This document shows positions 40,352-50,996 of a DNA stretch of 64,000 nt, piece by piece (positions within the stretch are counted from its first letter, which is position 1; each line of letters starts with the position of its first letter). A program made the position numbers and the translations under genes. Source of the DNA: Closterium sp. NIES-65 (Eukaryota > Streptophyta > Zygnematophyceae > Desmidiales > Closteriaceae); the NCBI GenBank assembly GCA_948144175.1, contig CANXME010001991.1:1-64000 (forward strand), in the 5' to 3' direction. The notes below the pieces were generated by a model that was not told where the DNA came from, ran no database searches, and was given only the letters and a program-made list of their open reading frames with translations.

Positions 40352-41243
40352 TGAGGAGAAAACTAGTGCAACAGGAGCTAGACTACGGGCTAGGCACAGG
40401 GCAAGAGTGACCGTAGCGTTCGTTCGTTCCTTGGTCATTTCCAAGTGCTAACACTGGTTGCTAGTTCACGGGGAAAATTGGCAAGAGTTTCACTAGGAAA
40501 ACATGACAACAAAAGTTCAGAATGATTACATCAACATTGGCAACACAGACTACATCAGACCTAGCAAGGCTGCTGGTCTACTGCCAGCGCAGCACGGTCG
40601 ACCGCGCGCCAGCACGAATTAGTCGACCGCGCTCGAGCAGAGCAGAGTCGCGGCTTGCCAACGTTGCCAGTCCGTGGTGTGCCAACACTGCAGTAAGTCG
40701 ACTGTACAGCGTTGCACCCGCTTGACAATGGTGCACCAGCTTCGCAGGTGCGTGGAGCTGGTTGGCGCCCAACTCCCTCTCACATGCTCAGCGCAGACAC
40801 TCCACCCGTGACGGCGCCCACCAGCCACGTCGACCTCGGGATACCACCCTCGAGGTCGTCCTCGCAGACAACACCCCCCAGCGACTTTCGCGCACGTCGC
40901 CCGGGTATCCTGGTTGACCGGGAATTTCGCGGTCCTCCCGCGGTTTCGTGGCCCCCACGGTCCTCCCGCGGTTTCGCGGCTCCCACGGTCCTCCCGTGGT
41001 TTCGCGGCTCCCACGGTCCTCCCGCGATTTTGCGGCTCCCACGGTCCTCCTGCGATTTCGCGGCTCCCACGGACCCCCTGCGATTTCGCGGCTCCCATGG
41101 ACCTCCCGCGATTTTGCGGCTCCCACGGTCCTCCCGTGGTTTCGCGGCTCCCACGGTCCTCCCGCGATTTCGCGGCTCCCACGGTCCTCTCGCGGCCGGC
41201 TTCGCCCATGCGAGGACGGGGCCAAACACAACTCTCGTTGACA
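40352..41243 (-). repeat. 5' LTR of element I (892 bp)
   Basis: Plus tgaggag at 40352 and cgttgaca ending at 41243. Collinear with 4991-6022 but exactly 140 bp shorter, the length of five 28-bp units. Confidence 0.88.
40930..41195. repeat. 28-bp palindromic tandem array in I LTR, about 9.5 units
   Basis: Same unit and variant order as 5569-5974 but lacking one block of five units. Two units have the palindrome changed to CCGCGATTTTGCGG. Confidence 0.92.
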
Positions 41244-41417
41244 GATAGGTGTGTGAGTGGGTGCAATCGAGGTAGAAAAACATAATTTTCACTCAAAGAA
41301 GAAGCAAACAAACAAGAGATTTGCACTCAACAAGTTTCTCTAGCTTTAATAGATCATCGTCAGGAAGGACGTAAGATTCATCAACTCGATCTATTTGTTG
41401 TGCTAGGTACCCACACC

Positions 41418-42374
41418 CTAGTTGGACTTGTGAAAATCCTGGCGTGAGCCTGAAGGTCCTGCATCTCCCTTCTTGTTTGCCTGTTGCTGTTGCATCTCCG
41501 TTTTCAGCGCACTGCACTGCCCCCTCGTATGACCCATCTTCTTGCAGTGGGTGCAAAAAAGAGTTCCGTTTCTTTGCTGGCCACCCTTGTGAAAGGGCTT
41601 CTTAGGCTGTGGGCCATTCTGCTGGTTCTGCGGCTGGAAAAGCCTCTATTTCCAAGGGCCCTTCCCATTAGAAGGCTTTGCCGCATTGTTCTGGCCAATA
41701 GGGCCTTCATCCCCGTTCTGCAGGCGACCCTTGGCGGCATTAAGGTAAGTGCGGACGCTCACGTCAAGCTCAATGACAGCTGTTTTGAGCTCCTTGTACA
41801 TAGCGTACTGGTTCATGCTCAGCACGAGCCTCTCGCGAAGCCATTGCGGGAAGCCTTCGTAGAACAACAACATCGCCTCGTTCTCAGTGAGAGTGACGAT
41901 CAGGAGGAGCATAGTCCGTTGGAACTCATTGGCGTACTCCTGAACAGTGCGATTACCGCACTGCATGCTCTTGATGCGGCTACGCACTTCCAAGTCAGTC
42001 TTTTGCACATGGAAAGCGTCCTTGATCGCGCCGCAAAAATCGGACCATCCGAAGGTGGCCGACGTTGCCTTGGCGAGCTTCATAGTGCTGTAGACTGTGT
42101 TGCACGAAGTCTCATCAAGAGCACCCGTAGCAGCAATAACACGTGCGTCAGGGCGCACGTTGTGGATGGAAAGCATTTCCTCCATACGATGAAGCCAAGA
42201 TTCCACGTTCGTCTTGCCGTAAATGAAAATCGGCAAGGCAGTGGGGAGCGATCCAAATGCGGATGCGTCAGGCGACATCGGCTGCTCTGTTGGAGCTCCG
42301 GCAGAAGTAGAAGGCTGCCCATTGTTAGGAGGGGGCCGATAAATACCGCTTCCCCCCCTAGCAGCAGGAATGAA
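41418..42374 (-). pseudogene. Orphan Ty3-type gag (gene K), unsplit copy
   Basis: Open from the L LTR edge (42374), first ATG at 42278, through a Retrotrans_gag-like domain (WLHRMEEMLSIHN, TFGWSDFCGAIKDAF, VQEYANEFQRTML, EGFPQWLRERLV), an in-frame TAG after GKGPWK at about 41646, then a Gln-rich tail and the zinc knuckle CTHCKKMGHTRGQC, ending at TAG 41418. One stop in about 319 codons. The architecture is that of a Ty3/gypsy Gag, which binds RNA and forms particles, but no protease, RT or integrase of that type is in the window. It is bounded by the L LTR on one side and element I on the other. Confidence 0.75.
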
Positions 42375-42484
42375 TGAACTATGAAAGGGTTGGGTACAAG
42401 TATGAAACCCTAAAAGGGGCTGTACCCCATATTGGCTACCCCACTACAGCCTGAACATATATAGCATATATATATGCTTTGACA
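42375..42484 (-). repeat. 3' LTR of element L, second copy (110 bp)
   Basis: Minus strand TGTCAAAGC...TTCA, nearly identical to 25943-26052. Confidence 0.75.
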
Positions 42485-43539
42485 CACCCCGATAGGCAAA
42501 GTGGGGGAGAGCAAGGGGTCACAAGACCAGTCAAGAGAAGCAAAGCAAGCTCAGGGTGGATCACAACGTCACCACACACACTGAGCACAAGCAAAGGGCC
42601 ACAAGGCCAGTTCACATGCAGAGGTATATATGCAACAACAACAGTACAGTGATCTCTACCTAGCAGAACAAGCATGCAGATATATGTATATATATACACA
42701 TATATATATGCAGAGATCACAGTACCAGCAAAGTCTACAGAAAGTGAGGAAAAGTGGGCACAAGGCCTAACAACGTGCAGAATCGCTGATGATCATCAGA
42801 TGGAAGTGCCTTAGTGAATGTATCAGCAGTGTTGGCCCGAATGGCCACGTGAGCAAGACGAAGCTGACCACGCTACTGCAACTATCGAGCCAGGAAGTAA
42901 CGCAGAGCGATGTGCTTCGTTCTGTGCTCCACTCTGTGCTCCTGACACAAGGCAATGGCGGCCTTGTTGTCAACGTACAGTACTGGAGGAGAACAAGACC
43001 GCTCTCCCAGGTCGGTTAGCAGGTAGGTAAGCCAGCGTAACTCCTGTGCAGCCATGGCTGTGGCGTAGATCTCAGCCTCACAACTAGAGCTGAGAACTGA
43101 AGACGAGCGTTTAGAACGCCAAGAAACTGAACCACAGCCAAGGCTGAAGGTGTAACCCTGTGACGACCGCTGCGTAGCCTAGTCGTCAACCCAAGAAGCG
43201 TTTGAGTGCCCAGTGAGGACAACGTCGCTCCATCCTCCGAGCACGAGCCCCATGCCCGATGTACTGCACAAGTAGCGTAGTACCCTCTTAGCAGCATCCA
43301 TGTGCACCTTTTGGTGCCGACCAGGAGCCACGTAGTGAGCCAGAAGGCCAAGAGGGTAAGCAAGGTCAGGACGAGTGTAGGTCATCAGGTACATGAGGCA
43401 GCCCACAAGCTCTGGATACGGGCCACTCGGCTCTACGGACTCATCCGAAGGCAGAAATGAGAGCGAGTGACCGGTAGGCAGAAAAGTGGCCTATGGCGAG
43501 GAGTACTGGAAGTCACAGCGCTCAAGGACCTGCTGCACC
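42485..43539 (-). pseudogene. Element L RNase H part, second copy (left of G)
   Basis: 3' untranslated region and RNase H remnant (LMYLMTYTRPDLAYPL, GHSNASWVDD) matching 26053-27105. Broken at 43539 by element G; gcacc at 43535-43539 is the target duplication. RT resumes at 58942. Confidence 0.85.
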
Positions 43540-43667
43540 TGTCAGATATATATGACATAGCTATTGTAGGCTATAGTGGGGTAGTACATATGGGGTACAG
43601 CTTTCTAGGGTTTGTATTTGTACCCAACTTTCACTTAGTCATTCTCATTCTCGTTCCACTTTTCTCA
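43540..43667 (+). repeat. 5' LTR of element G (128 bp)
   Basis: TGTCAGATAT...TTTTCTCA. Followed at 43668 by TGGTATCGAGC, which resembles the initiator-Met primer-binding site TGGTATCAGAGC with one A missing. J has the same form. Confidence 0.88.
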
Positions 43668-43789
43668 TGGTATCGAGCAGGTTCCCCTGTGGGAACTGCG
43701 CCTAGGGCCCACCACTTCGATTTTTTTTTACTGCTCGAAGCGCGCTCATCCCGAGTCGCGCCTCGGGCTGTTAACTCGACGAGCCGCCC

Positions 43790-44820
43790 TAGCGGCCTTT
43801 TCTCCCCTAGCGGCCCTGCCGCCCTACTGTCGCGGCCCCGCCGCCCCTGATTCGCGGCCTCGCCGCCCTGCTTTACCGGCCTCGCCGCCCTGCTTTAGCG
43901 GCCCCGCCGCCCTACACCTAGCGGCCTCGCCGCCCTACACTTCGCAGCCCCGCCGCCCTGCTTTAGCGGCCCCGTCGCCCTACACCCCACGGCCCCGCCA
44001 CCCTGCTTTAGCGGCCCCGCCGCCCTACACCTCGCGGCCCCGCCGCCCTGCTTTAGCGGCCCCGTCGCTCTACACCTCGCGGCCCCGCCGCCCTGCTTTA
44101 GCGGCCCCGCCGCCCTACACAGCGCGGCCCCGCCGCCCTGCTTTCTCGGCCCCGCCGCCCTTCATTTCGCGGCCCCGCCGCCCTGCTTTAGCGGCCCCGC
44201 CGCCCTTCCTTAGCGGCCCCTTCGCCCTGCTTTAGCGGCCCCGCCGCCCTGCTTCAGTGGCCCCGCCGCCCTACACTTCGCGGCCCCGCCGCCCTGCTTT
44301 AGCGGCCCCGCCGCCCTTCATTTCGCGGCCCCGCCGCCCTGCTTCAGCGGCCCCGCCGCCCTACACCTCGCGGCCCCGCCGCCCTGCTTTCGCCGCCCCG
44401 CCGCCCGACTCTACCGGCCCCGCCGCCCTTCTGCTGCGGCCCCGCTGCCCTGCACCTGGGGCAACGCTGCCCGTCTGCTGCGGCCCTGCCACTCTCCTCT
44501 CCTGCCCGCCACCCGAGCCGCCGACCGCAGCACCACCCTGCAGCGTGCACCCGAGCAGCCGACCGCCGCGCCGCCGAGTACCGGAGGAGCCGGGCCGCCC
44601 AGCTGCAGAGCCGCCCGGCCGCCCACCAGCCGAGCCGCCGTTCAGCCGAGCCGCCCAGCAGCCGAGCCGCTGTGCAGCCGAGCAGACCAGCAGCCGAGCG
44701 CCGAGCCGCCCAGCCACCGAGCCGCTGTGCAGCCGAGCCGCCCAGCAGCCGAGCGCCGAGCCGTCGAGTCGCCGAGCCGCCCAGCCGCCGAGCCGCCCAG
44801 CAGCCGAGCCGCCCTACTAC
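43790..44820 (+). repeat. GC-rich minisatellites in G leader
   Basis: About 30 copies of a 21-23-bp unit (gcggccccgccgccctgctt type, alternating with a ccctacac version) up to about 44450, then gccgagccgcccagcagccg-type repeats to about 44820. They separate the primer-binding site from the Gag ATG at 44913. Confidence 0.88.
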
Positions 44821-44912
44821 CGAGCAGCCCGACCTGCCCTGTCAGGTGAGCGCAGCCCCACTGTCACTGCGTGCCCTTCCCCTACTGCTTGCACTGCTAG
44901 TCTATCGTCGTC

Positions 44913-45949
44913 ATGGCTACCCCTAGTGTCCTCACTTTTGACGCTGAGGGTCGAGCCATTGACTTTGACGTCTGGGTCGACGACCTGCAGCTGTTTTTAC
45001 AGTGCAATAGGGCGGACGGTCTTTCTCTCTTTGACCTCACCTCTGGCGCCTCTCCTGCCCCTGCTACTGACGCTGACCCCACTGTTCGCTCTCAGTGGGC
45101 CACCCGCGATGCTGCTGCACGTCTTGCTGTGCGTCGCCACCTGCCTACCACTGAGCGCGCGCACTTTAGTCAGTACAAGAGTGCTCAGACCTTGTACGAC
45201 GCTGTAGTTGCGCGCTACTCTTCTCCTGCCACTGCTGCACTGAGCCGCCTCATGCCACCGTACCTCTTTCCTGACCTTGCTGCCTTTCCCACAGTCGCCG
45301 ACCTCATTACGCACCTCCGCACTAGTGACACTCGCTACCGCGCCGCACTTCCTGCTGAGTTCTGCGCCAGGAAGCCCCCCCCCCCATGTACATCACTCTC
45401 TATTACATAGTCACACGCCTCCCTGACTCCCTTCGCGTAGTCAGGGACCACTTTCTCTCAGTCTGTCCCACCACTCTCACTGTTGACCTCCTCGAGAAGG
45501 CCCTCCTGGCGGCGGAGAAGAGCATCGTCGCTGTAGGAGCCTCTCGGGGTGACCCTCGCACCCCCATCTTTGAGGGGTGTTCTCTTTCCCCCCTGCTGCC
45601 CTCTGTTGCCTCTGCTGCTGCCGCCGACCTGCTTGGTCTTGAGTCGGTCGGCGGGGCGTCTGCCCCTAGCGGGAGACGCCGACCTGGCAAGGGCAAGGGG
45701 GGCAAGGGCGCGGGTGGAGCTGGCGGGGGCGGTGGAGGTGGCGGTGGAGGCGGCGGAGGGAGTGGGGGTGGCGGTGGGAGTGGTTGCGGGGGTTTTGGTG
45801 GTGGTGGCAGCAGCGGAGGCGGAGGCGGTGGCGGCGGCAGCGGTGGGAGCGGAGGCGGCGGTGGTGGCGGAGGTGGAGGCGGCGGTGTCGGAGGGGGTGG
45901 AGCTGGTCAGGGTGGTGCCCCGCAGCGGAGCGGCTCTGGTGGTGGTCAC

Positions 45950-45984
<35 letters not shown>

Positions 45985-46883
45985 TTCTCGGGACATCCCC
46001 CCGCCTCAGCAGCTCCGTGAGTGGTACGCGCAGCGTCAGCGTGGTGGGGGTTTTGGTCCGTGCACCTACGTCCTTCGTTCCGGCGACCGCGCGGGTGAGC
46101 AGTGTGGGGGTGCCCACCCCACCCAGCGCTGCTTTGGCCGCCTGACGGACGCTTGGCGTCAGCAGTTCCCCGAGGCTAGTGAGATTCCCCGCTAGGGAGA
46201 GCTGTCTAGGGCTGGCGTAGCTATGTTTGATCTTGACTTTGATGCTATCCTTGCTGCCATGTATGCTGTGACTATTAGTGATGAGGGTGACTGTTACCGG
46301 TGTTTCCCGCCTGACCCGGGCATTGGTTCTGCTGCGCTAGGTGCTTGTGAGGCTGCTGCTCTAGGTGCCAGTGTGTCTGCGCTCTCAGGTACTGGTGAGG
46401 CTGCGCTCTCAGGTACTGCGTCGGCTTCGGCCTCCCTCACCTTCACACTTGACTCAGGGGCTTCTCGCTCCTTCTTTCGAGACCGCACCACACTCACGCC
46501 GCTTTGTCGGCCGGTTGCAGTCTCCCTGGCTGACCCCTCTGGGGGCCCTGTCCTCTCTCACTTCTGCACTGTCCTCCCGTGTCCGGCTGCCACCTCGGGC
46601 ACCCTGTCTAGTCTGTACCTCCCCTCGTTCTCGACGAACTTGGTGAGTGGTGCTGACCTGTAGGATGGGGGGGTTCACCAGTTTACTCCAGCGAGTCAGC
46701 GGGTGACCCACTGCTCGGACGCCCGCACAGGCCGACACCTGGCCACGTTTTCGCGTCGGCCGGGGTCGGGTCTCTACACCCTGACCACTGAGTCTCCTCC
46801 TGTCCCTGCGTCTGGCCAGGTAGCTGCGTCGGGTCAGGTGTTTGCTGCTGCGTCCAGGTCTGGTCCTGAGTCTGCCCCCTGCT
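44913..46883 (+). pseudogene. Element G Gag and protease, broken
   Basis: Gag starts MATPSVLTFDAEGRAIDFDV. The frame breaks at an 11-C run (45376-45386) followed directly by ATG. The next frame has the Gly-rich linker, a CAG-coded Gln run and the Cys/His cluster, and ends at a TAG at about 46193, where J has TGG (HWGEL). It then continues in the same frame with the protease (LDSGASRSFF), a second TAG after SGADL at about 46661, and a last stretch (THCSDARTGRHLATF) to the CTGCT duplication at 46883. It resumes at 54610. Confidence 0.88.
45710..45905 (+). repeat. GGN-codon low-complexity tract in G Gag
   Basis: Poly-Gly coding repeat equivalent to 34530-34735 in J, differing in length and Ser/Gly pattern. 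Confidence 0.85.
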
Positions 46884-48055
46884 TGTCAACGGGAGTTGGG
46901 TATTGGCCCCGTCCTCGCTTGGGCGGAGCCGACTTCGTGGTCGGGTGTGAGGGGAGCAGCCGGCCTTCAGCAGTGGGTGAGCTGGTCGACGAGGAGGTCG
47001 ACCTGCACGGGGGACCACTGCACGGGCGCCGACTTCAGGGTGGCGCCGACTTCAGGGAGGTCGACTTGGGTGTCGACCTGCGGAGGACGTCAACTTGGTG
47101 AAGTCAACTTGGGGAAGACGACTTCGGCAGTCGGCTAACAGACTGCTGGTCGACCTGTTAGTGGTCGACTGGACCTGGTGGTCGACGAAGGAGGGGCCGA
47201 CGTCGACCTCGACTCAGGACGCCGAGCAGTTGGGCGTCGAGTAGCGGGACGTCAACTTCGTGACGCCAGATTCGGGTGGCCGACGTGGGTGGTCGGCCGA
47301 CGACTGTGCTGGTCGACGAGGAGCAGGTCTACCAGGAGTGCTGGTCGACGTGGAGCTGGTCGACCAGAGGGGATGTCGACCTGGAGGAGGTCGACCGATG
47401 GTGTCGTCGACCTGGTGAGGTCGACGTGGAGGTGGTCGTCGACTTGGGAGGTCGACGGGCACGTACGGGAGCTGCTGGTCGACATGGTTGCCTGGTCGAC
47501 CAGGTTACCTGGGTGACGAAGTGCTGCGGAGGAGTGCGACGGTCGCCCAGGCGAAGTTGGCGAGCCCGACCTCGGTTGTGGTATCCCGAGGTCGTCGTGG
47601 CGGATCAGAGGCAGTCGTCAGCTCGAGGTTGATGTGGTGTGTGCGCTGTGCAGGTGACAAGACTCTGTGCGCCAATCATCTGCGCACAATTGCGAAGCAG
47701 GGTGCACTGCTGTCCTGCGTGAGCAACGCTGTCACGCCGTCAACCTGCAACGTTGGCACGCCGTCGACCTTGCCTTGCTGGAGCGCGGTCGACGAAGTCG
47801 TGCTGGAACGCGGTCGACCAAGCTGCGCTGGCAGTTGGCCGACCTGAATGCTTGCTCTGATGTAGTCTTGTTATGCCAACTTCATTGTACCCATTGTTCT
47901 GAACTTTTCCTAGTGAAACTCTTGCCAATTTTCCTCGTGAACTAGCAAGTAGTGTGTGCACAAGGAAAACGACTAAGGACTAACGAACGCAGAGATCACA
48001 CGAGCACACGTGCCTAGCCCGTAGCCTAGCTCCCGTTGCTGCAGTTATCTCCGCA
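46884..48055 (+). repeat. 5' LTR of element H (1172 bp)
   Basis: TGTCAACGGG...TATCTCCGCA. The first half is dense in GTCGAC (about twenty sites between roughly 46980 and 47820). The 3' third is shared with the I LTR. Confidence 0.93.
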
Positions 48056-48068
48056 TGGTGCGGTGAGC
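48056..48068 (+). other. Primer-binding site, element H
   Basis: TGGTGCGGTGAGC, abutting the LTR without spacer. The tRNA is not assigned. Confidence 0.65.
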
Positions 48069-48131
48069 GTGGACGGCACACGACTTACCTTTCAGTCAGG
48101 TCGACGTAGACACCACTTACCTATCTCGTAG

Positions 48132-50996
48132 TTGCAGGCCGGCAACAGTGCTGTAGTCACTATGGTAGGAGCCGTAGGTGACGCGGGGGTGGTGGACACC
48201 CTAATGGCACGGTTGGAGAACGCGAGGAGGAAGCACGAGGCCAATGAGTATGGCGACTTGCCCTGGCCGGTCGTCGAGGCTGGACTCCGCTCCATGTGGG
48301 CGACGGAGCACCCGTCTCGACCTGCCTCTCCTCGTCCGGTGAACAACGAAGGCGGCGTCGACGTGGGCGTCAACACCGGTGGTGGTCAAGTCGGCAGCAG
48401 TGCTGGAGGCACGTCGAGGCAGAGAGGTGTGATACACGCCGGTGAAGTCGGCGGCGTTCAAGCGCGAGGGATGCAGTCGTCGGCGACTGCAGGCTCTTCG
48501 CGGGGTGACGTCGGCGGTCGACGGAGTGGGGTGTCGCCGATGTCGGCGTCCCAGGTGATGGCAGGTGGGATTGCGCCGAGCTACGGCTACTTCAAGTTTA
48601 CGCCGGACAGGATCTCGGTCACCCCTCCGCTGGTCGGTCGACCCGACATTCTCACCTGGAAGGAAGCCATCGAGTCCCAGCTGGAGATGGCCGGGTTGAT
48701 CGGCTTCGCTCGAGGGACCGTGGCGACGCCGGGGGAGCACCACCCCGACCTGCGTGCGGAGTTTCGCGCCATGCAGCTGTTGACCTTCACGGTCATCTCG
48801 CGATGCTGCTCGCCGGGCGTGCAGATCGCCTTGAAGTGGTGCCGGGAGTACATCGACGCTGGCCACCGGGCGTGGCACTTCATTGAGTCGACGTACCAGG
48901 TCACCGACGACCTGTTCATCGCCCAGCTGGAGGGACAGCTGACGCAGCTGCGTATGGGCGACGAGGAGAGTGCGACCGACTACTGCAACCGAGCCAGGCG
49001 AATTCTCGCCACCATCAGGATGGCCGGCGCGCAGTACTCCACGGCGTCGTACATCACCCATGTCATGCAGGGACTGTCTAGCAGCTATAACCTGCTGAAG
49101 CGGCTGTCTATGGCGCCGAGCACAAGGGCGACGCTCAACGAGGACAACCTGACTTCGTATATCCTGCAGGACGAGGCGATGCAGGAGGCTGAGCGATCGC
49201 AGGAGTTCTTGGCGCAGGCCAACTTTATCGCCCCGGCGAAGCAAGGAGGCCGACTAGGACAGCGCGGACAGCCTGGTGGCGGCGGGAGCGGTGGCTGGAA
49301 GTCGACCAAGGAGGTCGAGAAGAGGTCGACCAAGGACGGCGGTCGAGGAGGAGGAGGTCGACGTCAAGACTGCTGGATCTGCCACAGCCCTGACCACCTC
49401 TCCTTCGAGTGTCTTGACCGCAGTGACTCCGACGACGACAACAAGGGCGGCCGCGGGAGGTCTCACAGCCGTCGTCCTCATCGAGGAGGAAACAAGCCGC
49501 GCAAGGAGAACCAGTCGACGACATCGACCTCGGCGAAGGACGTCGACTCTGTTGTACGCGGCAAGGGGCGAGACGACAAGGTGGCGTCGTGCTCGCTGGT
49601 TGGCGTCGTGGAGCCGACCATCTCTCTGGCACCGGAGGCCGGAGAGGACTTCCAGGCGGTGGCGGCAGCTGTGCAGGCGAACCCGGCGGTGGTCCTGCTC
49701 GACAGCGGTTGTTCCCACCACCTGATGGGAACGAAGGAAGCCTTCGTCGACCTGCAGCCGAGTGGCTCCATCAAGCACGTGCGCGGCTTTAATGGGGCGC
49801 TGCAGGACGTTCAGGGCCGTGGCACCGTCTCCCTGCAAGGAGAGGCCGGGAAGGAGGTGCTCATCCCCGACGTGCTGTACGTCCCGGATGTGCGGGCCAA
49901 CCTGCTGTCGACCGGCCAGCTGAAGGAGCACGGCGTGAAGCTGCAGGAGGACGACGACGGCATGCTGCTCGTCTCGGCAGAAGGGGAGGTGCTCGGGCGG
50001 GCGTACTCCGGGCGAGTCCTCTGCACCGACCTGCGTCCCTGCGCGACGAGGTCGACGCCACCCACGACGGAGGTGGTGGCTCTGCGGGCGATCGTCTCGA
50101 AGACGAAGTCGACGCCGGACCGGATGCATGCGAGGCTTGCGCATGTCGGCATGGACACCATACGGAGCTCGGCGAAGAACGAGGTCGCCATTGGGCTGGA
50201 CCTCAAGTCGGCGACGGACGCCGACACCCCGTGTGTCTCGTGCGTCGGCGGGAAGCTGGCGCGACACACCTTCCCCGACCACGGCTCCGACGCCGACGAC
50301 GTGCTGGCCGTCGTGCACATCGACCTGTGCGGGCCGTTTCGCGTGGCTGCCAAGGATGGCAGCCTGTATTTCTTGTTGCTGAAGGACCGCAAGACCCGTT
50401 ACGTGTGGGTGAAGCCGGTCGCCAAGAAGTCAGATGCTTTGTCGGCGTTCGTACAGTGGCTGGCGGTGGCTGAGCGGCAGACGAAGAAGTCGGTGTTAAT
50501 GCTGCGCTCAGACTGGGGAGGGGAGTTCCTCGGGAAGCAGTTCACCGACTTCGTGAACGGCAAGGGGATCGTCCACGACCTGACCTGCCCATACACCCCG
50601 CAGCAGAACGGCATGGCGGAGCGGGAGATGAGGACGGTGGTGGAGTCGGTGCGGACAATGCTGCTGCACATGGGCGTGCAGCACCACTGGTGGCACCTCG
50701 CTCTCCGGCGGGCTGTCTGGGTCCGCAACTGCCTTGAGAGGTCGGCGCTGCCGCCGGGGACGACGCCGTACCAACTGCTGACCGGGAAGAAGCCCGACTT
50801 GTCGGTGGCGCGGGTGTGGGGCTGCATGGCGCAGTTCTTAGTCACCGAGCAGCAGCGTGGTGGGAAGCTGCAGCCGAAGGCCAGGTGGGGCCTGCACCTT
50901 GGCGTGTCAGCGGCGAGCAAGGGCTGGGAGCTCCTCGACGTCGACGCCGACCGGGTGGTCACCACGTCGGATGTGGTGTTCTACGAGGAGCTGTAG
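48132..50996 (+). CDS. Element H Gag, protease and integrase (954 aa)
   Basis: Frame beginning at 48132 (first residues MQAGNSAVVTMVGAVGDAGV; the codon before MQ is not a clear start, and the next good ATG is MVGAVGDAG at 48162). Gag capsid region with LTWKEAIESQLEMAGL; zinc knuckle CWICHSPDHLSFEC at 414-427; protease LLDSGCSHH with D524; pre-integrase zinc domain; integrase core D731, D794, E830 (35 residues between the last two). At D794 it reads SDWGGEF where I and other copies have DRGGEF. Ends at a TAG (50994) just after the integrase C-terminal region (VVTTSDVVFYEEL), where I reads through. This stop separates RT from the rest. Gag, protease and integrase could still be made from this copy. 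Confidence 0.88.
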   Translation: MQAGNSAVVTMVGAVGDAGVVDTLMARLENARRKHEANEYGDLPWPVVEAGLRSMWATEHPSRPASPRPVNNEGGVDVGVNTGGGQVGSSAGGTSRQRGVIHAGEVGGVQARGMQSSATAGSSRGDVGGRRSGVSPMSASQVMAGGIAPSYGYFKFTPDRISVTPPLVGRPDILTWKEAIESQLEMAGLIGFARGTVATPGEHHPDLRAEFRAMQLLTFTVISRCCSPGVQIALKWCREYIDAGHRAWHFIESTYQVTDDLFIAQLEGQLTQLRMGDEESATDYCNRARRILATIRMAGAQYSTASYITHVMQGLSSSYNLLKRLSMAPSTRATLNEDNLTSYILQDEAMQEAERSQEFLAQANFIAPAKQGGRLGQRGQPGGGGSGGWKSTKEVEKRSTKDGGRGGGGRRQDCWICHSPDHLSFECLDRSDSDDDNKGGRGRSHSRRPHRGGNKPRKENQSTTSTSAKDVDSVVRGKGRDDKVASCSLVGVVEPTISLAPEAGEDFQAVAAAVQANPAVVLLDSGCSHHLMGTKEAFVDLQPSGSIKHVRGFNGALQDVQGRGTVSLQGEAGKEVLIPDVLYVPDVRANLLSTGQLKEHGVKLQEDDDGMLLVSAEGEVLGRAYSGRVLCTDLRPCATRSTPPTTEVVALRAIVSKTKSTPDRMHARLAHVGMDTIRSSAKNEVAIGLDLKSATDADTPCVSCVGGKLARHTFPDHGSDADDVLAVVHIDLCGPFRVAAKDGSLYFLLLKDRKTRYVWVKPVAKKSDALSAFVQWLAVAERQTKKSVLMLRSDWGGEFLGKQFTDFVNGKGIVHDLTCPYTPQQNGMAEREMRTVVESVRTMLLHMGVQHHWWHLALRRAVWVRNCLERSALPPGTTPYQLLTGKKPDLSVARVWGCMAQFLVTEQQRGGKLQPKARWGLHLGVSAASKGWELLDVDADRVVTTSDVVFYEEL

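Larger units (their letters stand above)
30770..41243 (-). mobile_element. Family 3 Ty1/copia element I, degenerate, split by J
   Basis: Full-length but decayed copia element in minus orientation: 5' LTR 40352-41243, Gag-PR-IN 36926-40264, inserted element J 32661-36925, RT-RNase H 30969-32660, and the last 199 bp of the 3' LTR at 30770-30968. The flanks are gatac (30765-30769) and gatag (41244-41248), a probable 5-bp target duplication with one change. On one side lies gene K, on the other the hAT remnant. A partial second copy is at 4019-6022. Confidence 0.88.
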
